DNA of 6,648 bases from Methanomicrobiales archaeon (GTDB lineage: Archaea > Halobacteriota > Methanomicrobia > Methanomicrobiales > Methanoculleaceae): assembly GCA_012797575.1 (NCBI GenBank), contig JAAZOW010000234.1, forward strand, positions 1 through 6,648, read 5' to 3'. The position numbers and the translations under genes are program-made. Shown here piece after piece: positions 1 to 6,287 of this stretch (position 1 is the stretch's first letter; each line of letters begins with the position of its first letter). The notes below the pieces were generated by a model. It searched no databases and was not told the origin of the DNA. It worked only from the letters and a program-made list of their open reading frames with translations.

Positions 1-17
1 AGATCGCTGAAATATCC

Positions 18-1103
18 ATGCTGTCACGTCACCGTATACCCAGTCTCTATGCACTGATAACAGCGCTCCTCATCGGCGGGAGCGCCCCGTTCACCAAACT
101 CCTCCTCGGCGGAACCGGGCCATTTGCGCTTGCTGCACTCATCTCACTCGGGAGTGGCTCCGGCGCCCTACTCTTCTTCCTCGTCGGGGCTGTGGCGGGG
201 AAGCGGCGTGACCAGGTTGAGGCTCCGCCCGGGCGGAGTGACATCCCCTGGCTCGTCGGCGTGACGATCTTCGGCGGCATTCTTGCGCCGGTCACCCTGA
301 TCTTCAGCCTCCCCGGGACGCCAGCGGCGACGGCCGCCCTTCTCCTGAACTTCGAGGCGGTGGCGACGACCCTGATCGCCGCCGTAATCTTCCGAGAGTG
401 GGTGAGCCGCCGGGTCTGGGCTGCGCTCGGGTGTATAACCGCATCATGCCTCCTCCTCACCTACGACCCGGCGATGGGCTTCGGGCTATCCCTCCCGGCG
501 CTTGGGATCCTGCTCACCTGTCTCTTCTGGGCCATCGATAACAACCTGGGCCAGCGCCTCTCGGCAAAAGATCCGCTCCTGACCATCTCGGTAAAAGGAC
601 TCGGGGCCGGTGGCATCACGCTCATCTTCGCGCTTGCCGCCGGGCAACAGCTCCCCGATCCGGTCACGTCCGCTGCCGCCATGGTCATCGGGTTCCTCTG
701 CTACGGCGGCCTGACGAGTATTCTCTTCCTCCTCGCCCTCCGGGGTATTGGCGCCGCTCGGGCAGGTTCGTTCCTTGCCATATCCCCGTTTTTCGGCGTT
801 CTCTTCTCGCTCGCAATCTTTACTCAGATGCCGGGCGGCATCTTCTATGCCGCGCTCCCGATCATGATACTCGGCGCATGGCTGCTGGTCACAGAGAAGC
901 ACTCCCATCCCCACCGGCACCCACCACTCATCCATGAGCACCGCCACAGCCATGATGACCTCCACCACGACCATACCCACACCGCTGAAGACCCCCCGCT
1001 CTCCGCAACCGGGGAACACTCCCATATGCACGTGCATACCGAGCTCATCCACGAGCACCCACACCAGCCCGATATCCATCACCGGCATTCGCACCGAAGA
1101 TGA
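18..1103 (+). CDS. EamA/DMT-family membrane transporter with histidine-rich C-terminal tail
   Basis: Predicted cytoplasmic-membrane transporter of the drug/metabolite (EamA) superfamily, 361 aa. The first ~292 residues are strongly hydrophobic and read as two EamA repeats (about residues 8-148 and 158-292), together about ten helices. The second half carries the usual Gly/Ala-rich helix and a Pro in a late helix (AISPFFG, 255-260). From residue 295 to the end the protein becomes a hydrophilic tail with 23 His, in which two related units can be aligned (304-321 and 343-359, both starting LIHEH and ending in HH-x-H-x-H). Such a tail suggests binding of Ni, Co, Zn or Cu and hence metal export or metal-controlled transport; this is inference, since EamA substrates cannot be read from sequence. 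The ATG at 18 gives a normal EamA N-terminus, but the frame is open to the window edge and no clear ribosome binding site is visible in the 17 bases before it. The gene converges with the ABC operon. Confidence 0.88.
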   Translation: MLSRHRIPSLYALITALLIGGSAPFTKLLLGGTGPFALAALISLGSGSGALLFFLVGAVAGKRRDQVEAPPGRSDIPWLVGVTIFGGILAPVTLIFSLPGTPAATAALLLNFEAVATTLIAAVIFREWVSRRVWAALGCITASCLLLTYDPAMGFGLSLPALGILLTCLFWAIDNNLGQRLSAKDPLLTISVKGLGAGGITLIFALAAGQQLPDPVTSAAAMVIGFLCYGGLTSILFLLALRGIGAARAGSFLAISPFFGVLFSLAIFTQMPGGIFYAALPIMILGAWLLVTEKHSHPHRHPPLIHEHRHSHDDLHHDHTHTAEDPPLSATGEHSHMHVHTELIHEHPHQPDIHHRHSHRR

Positions 1104-1128
1104 GGAATCCGATGCCCGGGCCCCACAC

Positions 1129-1815
1129 CTACATCTGGGCAGCGGAGGTGGATCGGCTCGTACCGGGAACGGATACGTGCTTCTCCAGGATACTGACGGC
1201 GACGGTCGTGATCGTCACAAGCACCAGATAGACGATACCGACGACCATGAACGTCTCGGTGTAGATGAAGTACTTCGTCGCCACGTTCTTCCCCGCACCG
1301 GAGAGCTCGACGACCGTTATCATATAGGCGAGCGATGAGTATTTTATGAGATAGATGAACTCGTTCGAGAGTCCCGGTATCGCCCGGCGGAGGGCCTGCG
1401 GCAGTATGACGTTCCTGATCGCCTGTGCCCTGGTCATCCCCAACGCCTGAGCGGCGATCATCTGGCCATCCTTGATCGAGAGGAGGGCTCCCCGGATATA
1501 CTCGGAGTTGTAGGCCCCGTTGCAGAGGATAAACCCGATCACCGCTGCGGTGAACGCAGTGAGGGTGATCCCGATCGAGGGGAGACCGAAATAGAGGATG
1601 AAGAGGAGGAGAAGTAGCGGCGTGCCTTTTATGAGGAGGACGAACATCTTGCAGATCCTCGAGAGAATTGGACCTCCATACTGCCTCCCCGCCGCGACAC
1701 CGATCCCGAGCACGAGGCCGAAGGGGGCGGAGCATACGATCAGCTGCAGGGTTATCACTAACCCTTGCATCAGTGCCGGGAGGAGGATATCGAATATGAA
1801 CGTGAACTGGTCCAT
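1129..1815 (-). CDS. Amino-acid-type ABC transporter permease (HisM/GlnP family), distal gene
   Basis: Integral membrane subunit of a polar amino-acid uptake (PAAT-type) ABC importer, 228 aa, close to the family's usual ~220. About five helices are visible. The cytoplasmic EAA coupling loop that contacts the ATPase lies around residues 105-141 and includes the diagnostic GQMIAAQALGM stretch followed by an ILPQA segment; the KGTPLLLLLF motif at 63-72 is typical of HisMQ-type permeases. It is the last gene of a three-gene operon. Its start lies 9 nt after the ATPase stop. A strong GGAGGT (1833-1828) sits inside the last ATPase codons, 12 nt before the ATG, so translation is probably coupled; no other in-frame start is possible because the ATPase stop TGA at 1827-1825 is also in this frame. 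The short Ser/Thr-rich C-terminus is unremarkable. The substrate is not determinable: arginine, glutamine, histidine or cystine transporters all share these features. Confidence 0.93.
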   Translation of the reverse strand: MDQFTFIFDILLPALMQGLVITLQLIVCSAPFGLVLGIGVAAGRQYGGPILSRICKMFVLLIKGTPLLLLLFILYFGLPSIGITLTAFTAAVIGFILCNGAYNSEYIRGALLSIKDGQMIAAQALGMTRAQAIRNVILPQALRRAIPGLSNEFIYLIKYSSLAYMITVVELSGAGKNVATKYFIYTETFMVVGIVYLVLVTITTVAVSILEKHVSVPGTSRSTSAAQM

Positions 1816-1824
1816 GCCCGCCCA

Positions 1825-2580
1825 TCAACCTCCCCGATAACTATTGAATTGGCCGATGAAGTTCTTCATCCGGGTGAACTGCGGGTCATGCGTGAGCAGG
1901 TCCGGCGTTCCCCGCTCAGCCACGACACCGTTCTCCATAAAGAGGATCTCAGTTGCCACCGAGCAGGCAAACCCCATCTCGTGGGTGACGACGAGCATCG
2001 TCATCCCCTGCTGTGCCAGCCTCTTCATGACCTCGAGGACCTCCCTGGTCAGCTCGGGATCGAGCGCAGACGTCGGCTCATCGAAGAGGATGACCTCCGG
2101 GTCCATGGCGAGTGCCCGGGCGATGGATACTCGCTGGGCCTGGCCTCCGGAGAGCTCGGCCGGATAGTGGTCGGCCCAATCCTCCAGTCCCACCTGTCGG
2201 AGTTCGGTGAGCGCTTTTTCGCGCGCCTCCTCCTTGTTCATGCCCCTGACCTTGAGCAGCGCGAGTTCGACATTTTTCAGCGCGGTGAGGTGATCGAAGA
2301 GGTAGTAGTTCTGAAAGACCATCCCGATCTTCTGCCGGAAGTAGTTGATCCGGGTCCCTGAGTTCGTGATCTCCTCATCATCGAGCCAGACCCTTCCACG
2401 GTCGGGTATCGTCAGCTGGTTGATGCACCGCAGAAGTGTGCTCTTTCCCGTTCCCGACGGGCCGATGAAGACCTTCGTCTCGCCTTTCACGACATCAAAT
2501 GAGATCCCGCGCAGTACTTCCTTATCACCGAAGGACTTGTGTATATCCTCAACTCTCAACACAATATTGTTGCTATTCAT
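1825..2580 (-). CDS. Amino-acid-type ABC transporter ATP-binding protein (GlnQ/HisP family)
   Basis: Cytoplasmic ATPase that powers the flanking permeases, 251 aa, the standard length for GlnQ/HisP-type subunits. All catalytic motifs are present: Walker A GPSGTGKST (40-48), Q-loop glutamine at 90 (GMVFQ), signature LSGGQ (143-147), Walker B VILFDEP (163-169) ending in the catalytic Glu, D-loop SALD (171-174) and the switch His at 200 (VTHEM). The QNYYLFDHLTALKN stretch after the Q-loop and the GFACSVA segment after the H-loop are typical of the polar amino-acid subfamily. It starts 3 nt after the TAA of the upstream permease and ends 9 nt before the next one, so it lies in the middle of the operon. 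The ribosome binding site is only a weak GGGGCGGTG, which suggests re-initiation by ribosomes finishing the first gene. Nothing appears degraded; a functional enzyme is expected. Confidence 0.96.
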   Translation of the reverse strand: MNSNNIVLRVEDIHKSFGDKEVLRGISFDVVKGETKVFIGPSGTGKSTLLRCINQLTIPDRGRVWLDDEEITNSGTRINYFRQKIGMVFQNYYLFDHLTALKNVELALLKVRGMNKEEAREKALTELRQVGLEDWADHYPAELSGGQAQRVSIARALAMDPEVILFDEPTSALDPELTREVLEVMKRLAQQGMTMLVVTHEMGFACSVATEILFMENGVVAERGTPDLLTHDPQFTRMKNFIGQFNSYRGG

Positions 2581-2583
2581 CTT

Positions 2584-3261
2584 TTACACCGCCCCGGACC
2601 CAAATCCAGGAATCTCAATCTTCCGCTCCAGTGCGTGCAGGATCTTGAGACCTCCGTAGTTTAAGAGAATGAAGATCCCTGCTGCCGCCAGAAAGATCGG
2701 CATCGTCAGGTAGGTCTGTGTGACGATCCTCGATGTAACGGTGAGCAGTTCAGTGATCCCGATGGCGTAGCAGACCGCAGAGTCGGTCAGCATGTTGGGG
2801 TACTCGTTCGACCATCCGGGGAGCGCGATACGCACCGCCTGGGGGAGGATAACGGATTTGATAGCAGTAAATCTGCTCATACCAAGGGATCGTGCTGCAA
2901 TCATCTGCCCTTCACTGATCGACTGAATCGCTCCCCGAAAGATCTGAGACTGGTAAGCCGCTCCACGGAGGCCCAGCACGATCGCTCCGACTACGAAGGC
3001 CGGAACGTTGCCAAGTCCGATCCCGGGGAATATGCCGAACCAGAAGAGAAAGAGCAGGACGAGGATGGGAAGTCCTCTGAAGAACCAGACGTAGATTCCG
3101 ATGGCCCAGCGCACTGGGCGGGAGCTGTAGACCTGACCGAGCGCCATGGGCAACCCAAGAAGGACACCGAGGCCAAGGGCGATCAGAACAAGGCCAAGCG
3201 TGGTGGCAATGCCGGTGGCGATGTATGAGGACCAGTCGATGAGGATTGATAGAGCGTCCAT
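2584..3261 (-). CDS. Amino-acid-type ABC transporter permease (HisQ/GlnP family), first gene of operon
   Basis: Second integral-membrane subunit of the same importer, 225 aa. The EAA loop is at about residues 105-142, with EGQMIAARSLGMS at 117-129 and ILPQA at 138-142, and the FRGLPILVLLF segment at 61-71 is the counterpart of the KGTPLLLLLF of the downstream permease. The two permeases are clearly paralogous but well diverged, which points to a heterodimeric channel (HisQ/HisM style) with one ATPase dimer. The gene is promoter-proximal; the ATG at 3261 is preceded only by a weak purine patch (AGGGAT). The upstream intergenic region contains no substrate-binding protein, and none appears elsewhere in the window, so the binding protein must be encoded outside or be shared. 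The nearest gene upstream is the divergently transcribed aldolase. Confidence 0.94.
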   Translation of the reverse strand: MDALSILIDWSSYIATGIATTLGLVLIALGLGVLLGLPMALGQVYSSRPVRWAIGIYVWFFRGLPILVLLFLFWFGIFPGIGLGNVPAFVVGAIVLGLRGAAYQSQIFRGAIQSISEGQMIAARSLGMSRFTAIKSVILPQAVRIALPGWSNEYPNMLTDSAVCYAIGITELLTVTSRIVTQTYLTMPIFLAAAGIFILLNYGGLKILHALERKIEIPGFGSGAV

Positions 3262-3344
3262 TTGGCTATCCCTGGATTATAATGCGGCGCTCTCTTCAGC
3301 TGGAAGGACTGCACCGGCTACTCTATGAATAGCTCTGACGGAAA

Positions 3345-3354
3345 GCAAAATAAA
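3345..3354 (-). promoter_or_regulatory. Candidate TATA box for the ABC operon
   Basis: Read on the minus strand this is TTTATTTTGC, preceded by purine-rich GGAACG that could act as a BRE. An archaeal TATA here would place transcription start near 3320, giving a leader of about 60 nt before the permease ATG. Only composition and position support it. Confidence 0.3.
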
Positions 3355-3519
3355 CGTTCCCAAATCCTCTCAAGTTCCAGGTGTTTTCTGGTGGCAGATG
3401 CACCGTCCTCCATGAAAGAAGAATGAGCTGGTCAACCCGTGCCCGGCAGCCCCATCCTGAGCGGGATGATCTCAGGTCCGGCCTCCGGGGTTCCAGCAAC
3501 AATTAAGTATCTAGCGATT

Positions 3520-3530
3520 GGGAGAGGGGG
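3520..3530 (+). promoter_or_regulatory. Shine-Dalgarno region that decides the aldolase start
   Basis: GGGAGAGGGGG lies immediately before the ATG at 3533 with 2-9 nt spacing, depending on which GGAG/GAGG core pairs with 16S rRNA. An alternative TTG start at 3518 would put this purine run inside the coding sequence, and no comparable site precedes that TTG. The ATG at 3533 is therefore the better start. Confidence 0.7.
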
Positions 3531-3532
3531 AT

Positions 3533-4453
3533 ATGGCACCAGCACTTGATATCAGGGTTCCTCTCGACGTGCCCCCCGAGGAGGAGGAGAGGTACCGGGA
3601 GAACTATCATAAGATAACGCACGGCACGGGGCGGCTTATGCTCATTGCCGGCGATCAGAAGATCGAGCATCTCAACGACGACTTCTTTGGGGAGGGCATT
3701 CACCCTGACGACGCCAACCCCGAGCACCTCTTCCAGATTGCAAGCCGGGGAAGAATCGGGGTCTTTGCAGCGCAGCTTGGGCTGCTCGCCCGATACGCAA
3801 GGGATTACCCGGATGTACCCTACCTTGTCAAACTCAACTCCAAAACCAACCTGATCAAGACCTCTCAGAGTGATCCTGTCAGTTCAGAGCTCTACCATGT
3901 CCGGCAGGTGGTCGACCTCCGGGACAGGACCGGTCTTTCGATCCTCGGCGTCGGCTACACGGTCTACATCGGGAGCGAGTACGAGCCGCTGATGCTCTAC
4001 CAGGCATCCCAGATCGTCAACATGGCGCACAAACACGGTCTTATCACCGTGCTCTGGATGTACCCCCGGGGAGCGGCAGTCAAGGATGAGCGCAACTCAC
4101 ACCTGGTTGCGGGCGCGGCGGGGGTCGCGGCGGCGATCGGGAGTGACTTTGCGAAGGTGAACCCGCCAAAGATTGATGGCGTGATCGATGCCGCGCTTCT
4201 TTCGGAGGCAGCGGCCGCCGCCGGCAGGACGGGGGTTGTCTGTTCAGGCGGAACACGGGCCGATGTGCCGGAGTTCCTGCAACAGCTCCACGACCAGATC
4301 CACATCGGTGGCATGATGGGAAACGCGACGGGCCGAAACGTTCACCAGCGGTCGCTTGACGAGGCTGTCCGTTTCTGTAATGCGATATCGGCGATCACCC
4401 TCGATGATGCGAGCGTGGATGAAGCACTGAAGGTTTACGGGGGAGAGAAGTGA
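3533..4453 (+). CDS. fbaB: Class I fructose-bisphosphate aldolase, DhnA/FbaB (archaeal-type) family
   Basis: Predicted cytosolic Schiff-base aldolase, 306 aa from the ATG at 3533, cleaving or forming fructose 1,6-bisphosphate from dihydroxyacetone phosphate and glyceraldehyde 3-phosphate. It is a TIM-barrel protein with the expected active-site elements: the Asp of AGDQKIEH (residue 41), the Tyr of WMYPRG (177), the Schiff-base Lys in DFAKVNPP (208), and C-terminal phosphate-binding loops CSGGTR (237-242) and GMMGNATGRN (260-269). The central YIGSEYEP and VLWMYPRG stretches resemble FbaB-type enzymes. At 306 aa it is longer than typical archaeal FbaA (roughly 260-280) and shorter than E. coli FbaB (350). 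The 2-amino-3,7-dideoxy-heptulosonate synthase branch of the same superfamily is an alternative, but the PFK gene 4 nt downstream argues strongly for fructose-bisphosphate as substrate. The operon has its own upstream intergenic region and diverges from the ABC genes. Confidence 0.88.
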   Translation: MAPALDIRVPLDVPPEEEERYRENYHKITHGTGRLMLIAGDQKIEHLNDDFFGEGIHPDDANPEHLFQIASRGRIGVFAAQLGLLARYARDYPDVPYLVKLNSKTNLIKTSQSDPVSSELYHVRQVVDLRDRTGLSILGVGYTVYIGSEYEPLMLYQASQIVNMAHKHGLITVLWMYPRGAAVKDERNSHLVAGAAGVAAAIGSDFAKVNPPKIDGVIDAALLSEAAAAAGRTGVVCSGGTRADVPEFLQQLHDQIHIGGMMGNATGRNVHQRSLDEAVRFCNAISAITLDDASVDEALKVYGGEK

Positions 4454-4457
4454 GGGG

Positions 4458-5492
4458 ATGACGACGATCGGTGTCCTGACAGGAGGTGGTGACTGTCCGG
4501 GACTGAATGCGGTTATCCGGGCGGTTGTGCGGACCGGGGTGAAGCATGGGTTTGACGTCATCGGGATCAGGGATGGCTGGCACGGGCTGATCGTCGGGGA
4601 TGTCGAACCACTCACCGAGTACTCGGTGAGCGGGATCCTCCCGAGAGGGGGGACCATCCTCGGGACGTCACGGACGAACCCCTTTAAGAACGAGGCGGAC
4701 ATCCAACGGCTGCGTGACAACATCCGGAAGTTCGGTATCGATGCGCTGATCGCTATCGGGGGCGAAGATACCCTTGGTGTCGCAAACAAGCTCTCTGCAA
4801 TGGGCATCCCGGTGATCGGAGTTCCGAAGACCATCGATAACGACGTCGCCGCGACCGACTTTACCTTCGGGTTTGATACCGCTGTTGCGATCGTCACCGA
4901 AGCGATCGACCGCCTCCACACGACGGCAGAATCCCACCGCCGTGTCATGGTGGTGGAGGTGATGGGACGACATGCCGGGTGGATCGCGACCATGGCCGGG
5001 ATTGCGGGCGGGGCGGACCAGATACTCATCCCGGAGGTTCCGTTCAATCTCGATGAGGTTACCCGGCACCTCCGGGCACGGTACGAGAAGGGGAAGAAGT
5101 TCAGCATCGTCGTGGTCGCCGAGGGGGCCCGACCGGAAGGGATGAAAGAGGCGATAACCCAGTCGGCGATGACCGACGAGTTCGGGCATGTGACGCTCGG
5201 CGGCGTCGGGACGTTCCTGAGTGAAGAGCTCGAAAAAAGGCTCGGGATGGAGGCGCGTGTGACGGTGCTTGGGCATGTCCAGCGGGGCGGAACTCCGACA
5301 GCGCATGACCGGGTGCTTGCTACTCGATTCGGGGTTGCGGCAGTGGGTCTCGTCGAGGAGAAGGATTTTGGGAAGATGGTCGCACTCCGGGGTACTGATA
5401 TCGTCGCAGTCCCACTCGAGGAGGCTGTGGCGGATCTCAAGACCGTGGATATGGATCTCTACAACATCGCTAGCATATTTTACGGGGGGTAG
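4458..5492 (+). CDS. pfp: 6-phosphofructokinase, PfkA superfamily, predicted pyrophosphate-dependent
   Basis: Cytosolic phosphofructokinase of the PfkA fold, 344 aa, interconverting fructose 6-phosphate and fructose 1,6-bisphosphate. Visible motifs: N-terminal phosphate loop GGGDCPGLN (9-17), GGED (101-104), PKTIDND (123-129) with catalytic-base Asp127, MGRHAGW (169-175) for fructose-6-P, AEGARPEG (221-228) and GHVQRGGTP (272-280). Family knowledge: position 104 is Gly in ATP enzymes and Asp in PPi enzymes, and Lys124 is typical of PPi-dependent and group III members. Asp104 and Lys124 together therefore predict PPi use, which makes the reaction near-reversible. The enzyme resembles actinobacterial group III PFKs more than E. 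coli PfkA, which suggests lateral origin in an archaeon (inference). The ATG follows the aldolase TGA by 4 nt; GGGAGAG at 4441-4447 is a suitably spaced ribosome binding site and GAGGGG directly abuts the ATG. Translation is probably coupled to the aldolase. Confidence 0.94.
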   Translation: MTTIGVLTGGGDCPGLNAVIRAVVRTGVKHGFDVIGIRDGWHGLIVGDVEPLTEYSVSGILPRGGTILGTSRTNPFKNEADIQRLRDNIRKFGIDALIAIGGEDTLGVANKLSAMGIPVIGVPKTIDNDVAATDFTFGFDTAVAIVTEAIDRLHTTAESHRRVMVVEVMGRHAGWIATMAGIAGGADQILIPEVPFNLDEVTRHLRARYEKGKKFSIVVVAEGARPEGMKEAITQSAMTDEFGHVTLGGVGTFLSEELEKRLGMEARVTVLGHVQRGGTPTAHDRVLATRFGVAAVGLVEEKDFGKMVALRGTDIVAVPLEEAVADLKTVDMDLYNIASIFYGG

Positions 5493-5787
5493 CCGGGTTT
5501 CGCCGTCCTTCCTGATGTCCGCCTGCACAGTCGCGCTGGCACCCCCGGCGGCGATACCATGGTCGTATCTACGATCTATCGTCATCATCACCGCAAACCC
5601 GGCGTTGAATCCCTCGTTGAAGGATGGGGGGGTGCATCCACCTCTGATGAACCCCCATCAGCGCCGGATATGCAGGCTGAAGACCAGATCCTGGTCAGGG
5701 AGCCGGACGATCATATCCGTCTCCCACCGCTCCGCACTCCAGGGTCTGGCCGACCGTGGCCACCATGCTTGATCTGCCGCTCCCTGA
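5493..5787. other. Gene-free stretch after the PFK gene with structured repeats
   Basis: These 295 bases separate the convergent PFK and small membrane protein genes. Open frames cross it on both strands, but none shows a ribosome binding site, a recognisable domain, or a protein-like composition. It contains the nested hairpin and the inverted repeat listed separately. No T-rich terminator is visible directly after the PFK stop. Confidence 0.6.
5665..5719. repeat. Three nested inverted repeats forming a compact stem structure
   Basis: Three perfect complementary pairs are nested in order: CGGATATG (5665-5672) with CATATCCG (5712-5719), GGCT (5675-5678) with AGCC (5701-5704), and GACCAG (5682-5687) with CTGGTC (5691-5696) around the 3-nt loop ATC. 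That is 18 base pairs within 55 nt, broken by two small internal loops. It could be a bidirectional 3'-end processing or termination element between the two convergent genes, or an uncharacterised structured RNA. All pairs are Watson-Crick on both strands, so the sequence does not reveal the active strand. Confidence 0.5.
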
Positions 5788-5788
5788 C
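5694..5788. repeat. 10-bp perfect inverted repeat with 75-bp spacer
   Basis: GTCAGGGAGC (5694-5703) is the exact reverse complement of GCTCCCTGAC (5779-5788). The right arm ends on the stop codon of the small membrane protein gene. The left arm overlaps the inner and middle stems of the neighbouring nested hairpin, so the two folds cannot form together. It may be a long-range stem in the 3' region of either transcript; no flanking target duplication was noticed. Confidence 0.45.
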
Positions 5789-5979
5789 TACTGGGCCAGG
5801 TGGTCCGCGGCGCGCAGAGCGGCCACGATGGCGTAGTAGCCGATGACGATCCCGATGAGCGTTGCCAGGGTGGTGATCAGGTGACTCCCCCAGTACATGC
5901 GACTCCACCAGCCCGCCACGCTACCGATGAGAAACGATACAAAGATGCTGAAAATCTCCTGTTTGTCGAGTGAGGCCAT
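5788..5979 (-). CDS. Small hypothetical membrane protein with two predicted helices
   Basis: A 63-aa protein that I do not recognise. A short polar N-terminus (MASLDKQE) is followed by a hydrophobic segment at about 10-26 with a GxxxG-like GSVAG, a short loop containing WWSRMYWGSH, and a second helix at about 35-55 (LATLIGIVIGYYAIVAAL), so a helical hairpin with both ends probably cytoplasmic. The frame extends upstream to 6045, but the ATG at 5979 is preferred: AGGA lies 7 nt before it, while the 22-residue extension is Arg/Lys/Gln-rich and has no such site. It lies 73 nt downstream of the ATPase remnant on the same strand, and no strong promoter is visible between them, so it may be read from the cupredoxin promoter. 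A truncated piece of a larger membrane protein cannot be excluded, but the clean start, ribosome binding site and stop favour a real small gene. Confidence 0.62.
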   Translation of the reverse strand: MASLDKQEIFSIFVSFLIGSVAGWWSRMYWGSHLITTLATLIGIVIGYYAIVAALRAADHLAQ

Positions 5980-6052
5980 GGCTATTTCCTGTCGGTCCTG
6001 GGTGGTTTGATGTAGCGGTCTTTTGCCGGCATAGCGTTTGCGCACTCACAGG

Positions 6053-6253
6053 TTAGAGACGATCTGCAAAGAATCTGGCCTTCACCACCTCCACCGACAC
6101 CAGGTAGCCTATCACCAGTCCCGCGAGGGCCAGGTAGAAGTGCGGGGGTAGCGGGACGAAGCCGAAGATGGCTCCCAGGGGCAGGAAGGGCAGAGCGAGG
6201 CGCAGGAACGTCTTCAGGATCGATGGACTCCGGCTTCCCAGCGATGTACGCTC
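6053..6253 (-). pseudogene. C-terminal remnant of an MgtA-type P-type cation ATPase
   Basis: The translated tail, ending at the stop at 6053, reads as the last two membrane helices of magnesium-transporting (P3B, MgtA/MgtB-like) P-type ATPases: an ALPFLPLG helix end, GFVPLPP turn, FYLALAGLVIGYL helix, and a VEVVKARFF end close to the family's VELVKRWFYRR terminus. Just upstream, ERTSLGSRSPS resembles the family's IRTR...SRPS loop, but the following helix is shortened by roughly eight residues, which indicates an internal deletion. Everything needed for catalysis (the DKTGT phosphorylation site, nucleotide-binding domain and earlier helices) is missing. The reading frame stays open to a GTG at 6346 that overlaps the cupredoxin stop (GTGA), but those first ~31 residues are Pro/Arg/Gly-rich and not ATPase-like. 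It is best read as a decayed relic; expression of a short two-helix peptide is possible but unsupported. The family match is from memory of conserved motifs. Confidence 0.62.
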
Positions 6254-6287
6254 CAGAGCATCTGGCCACAGCCGCGGCTCCGGCGGA

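Larger units (their letters stand above)
3262..3532. other. Divergent intergenic region between the ABC operon and the aldolase-PFK operon
   Basis: No credible coding sequence was found in these 271 bases on either strand. They must hold promoters for both flanking operons. AT-rich patches that stand out from the GC-rich background are at 3276-3283 (ATTATAAT), 3341-3356 and 3498-3512. A perfect 6-bp inverted repeat CCTGAG (3456-3461) / CTCAGG (3471-3476) with a 9-nt spacer lies about 57 nt upstream of the aldolase start and could be an operator half-site pair or a leader hairpin. No riboswitch class is recognised. Confidence 0.6.

Noticed and set aside
486..1094. Minus-strand open frame opposite the EamA gene
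   Set aside because: Its Val/Met/Gly-rich start is only the complement of the His codons in the EamA tail.
3276..3283. ATTATAAT as TATA box for the ABC operon
   Set aside because: It lies only about 15-20 nt before the permease ATG, so an archaeal start 25-27 nt downstream would fall inside the coding sequence.
3501..3510. AATTAAGTAT as TATA box for the aldolase operon
   Set aside because: It would give a transcription start almost exactly at the ATG at 3533, a leaderless mRNA. That conflicts with the strong Shine-Dalgarno sequence just upstream, so it was not listed as a feature.
4244..5440. Long minus-strand open frame (398 codons) opposite the PFK gene
   Set aside because: It is antisense to a PFK with every catalytic motif intact. 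Its translation is Ser/Thr/Pro/Arg-rich with no domain, as expected from the reverse frame of a GC-rich gene.
4668..5591. Second minus-strand open frame (307 codons) over the PFK gene and its 3' flank
   Set aside because: Composition is dominated by Arg, His, Asp and Pro, no family is recognisable, and it overlaps the real gene almost entirely.
5694..5788. Miniature transposable element (MITE) bounded by the 10-bp inverted repeats
   Set aside because: I noticed no target-site duplication and no second copy in the window, and one arm coincides with a gene's stop codon.
5269..5846. Plus-strand open frames running through the PFK 3' end and the small membrane protein gene
   Set aside because: They have no ribosome binding site, no recognisable domain and low-complexity Arg/Pro/Ser composition, and they overlap better supported genes.
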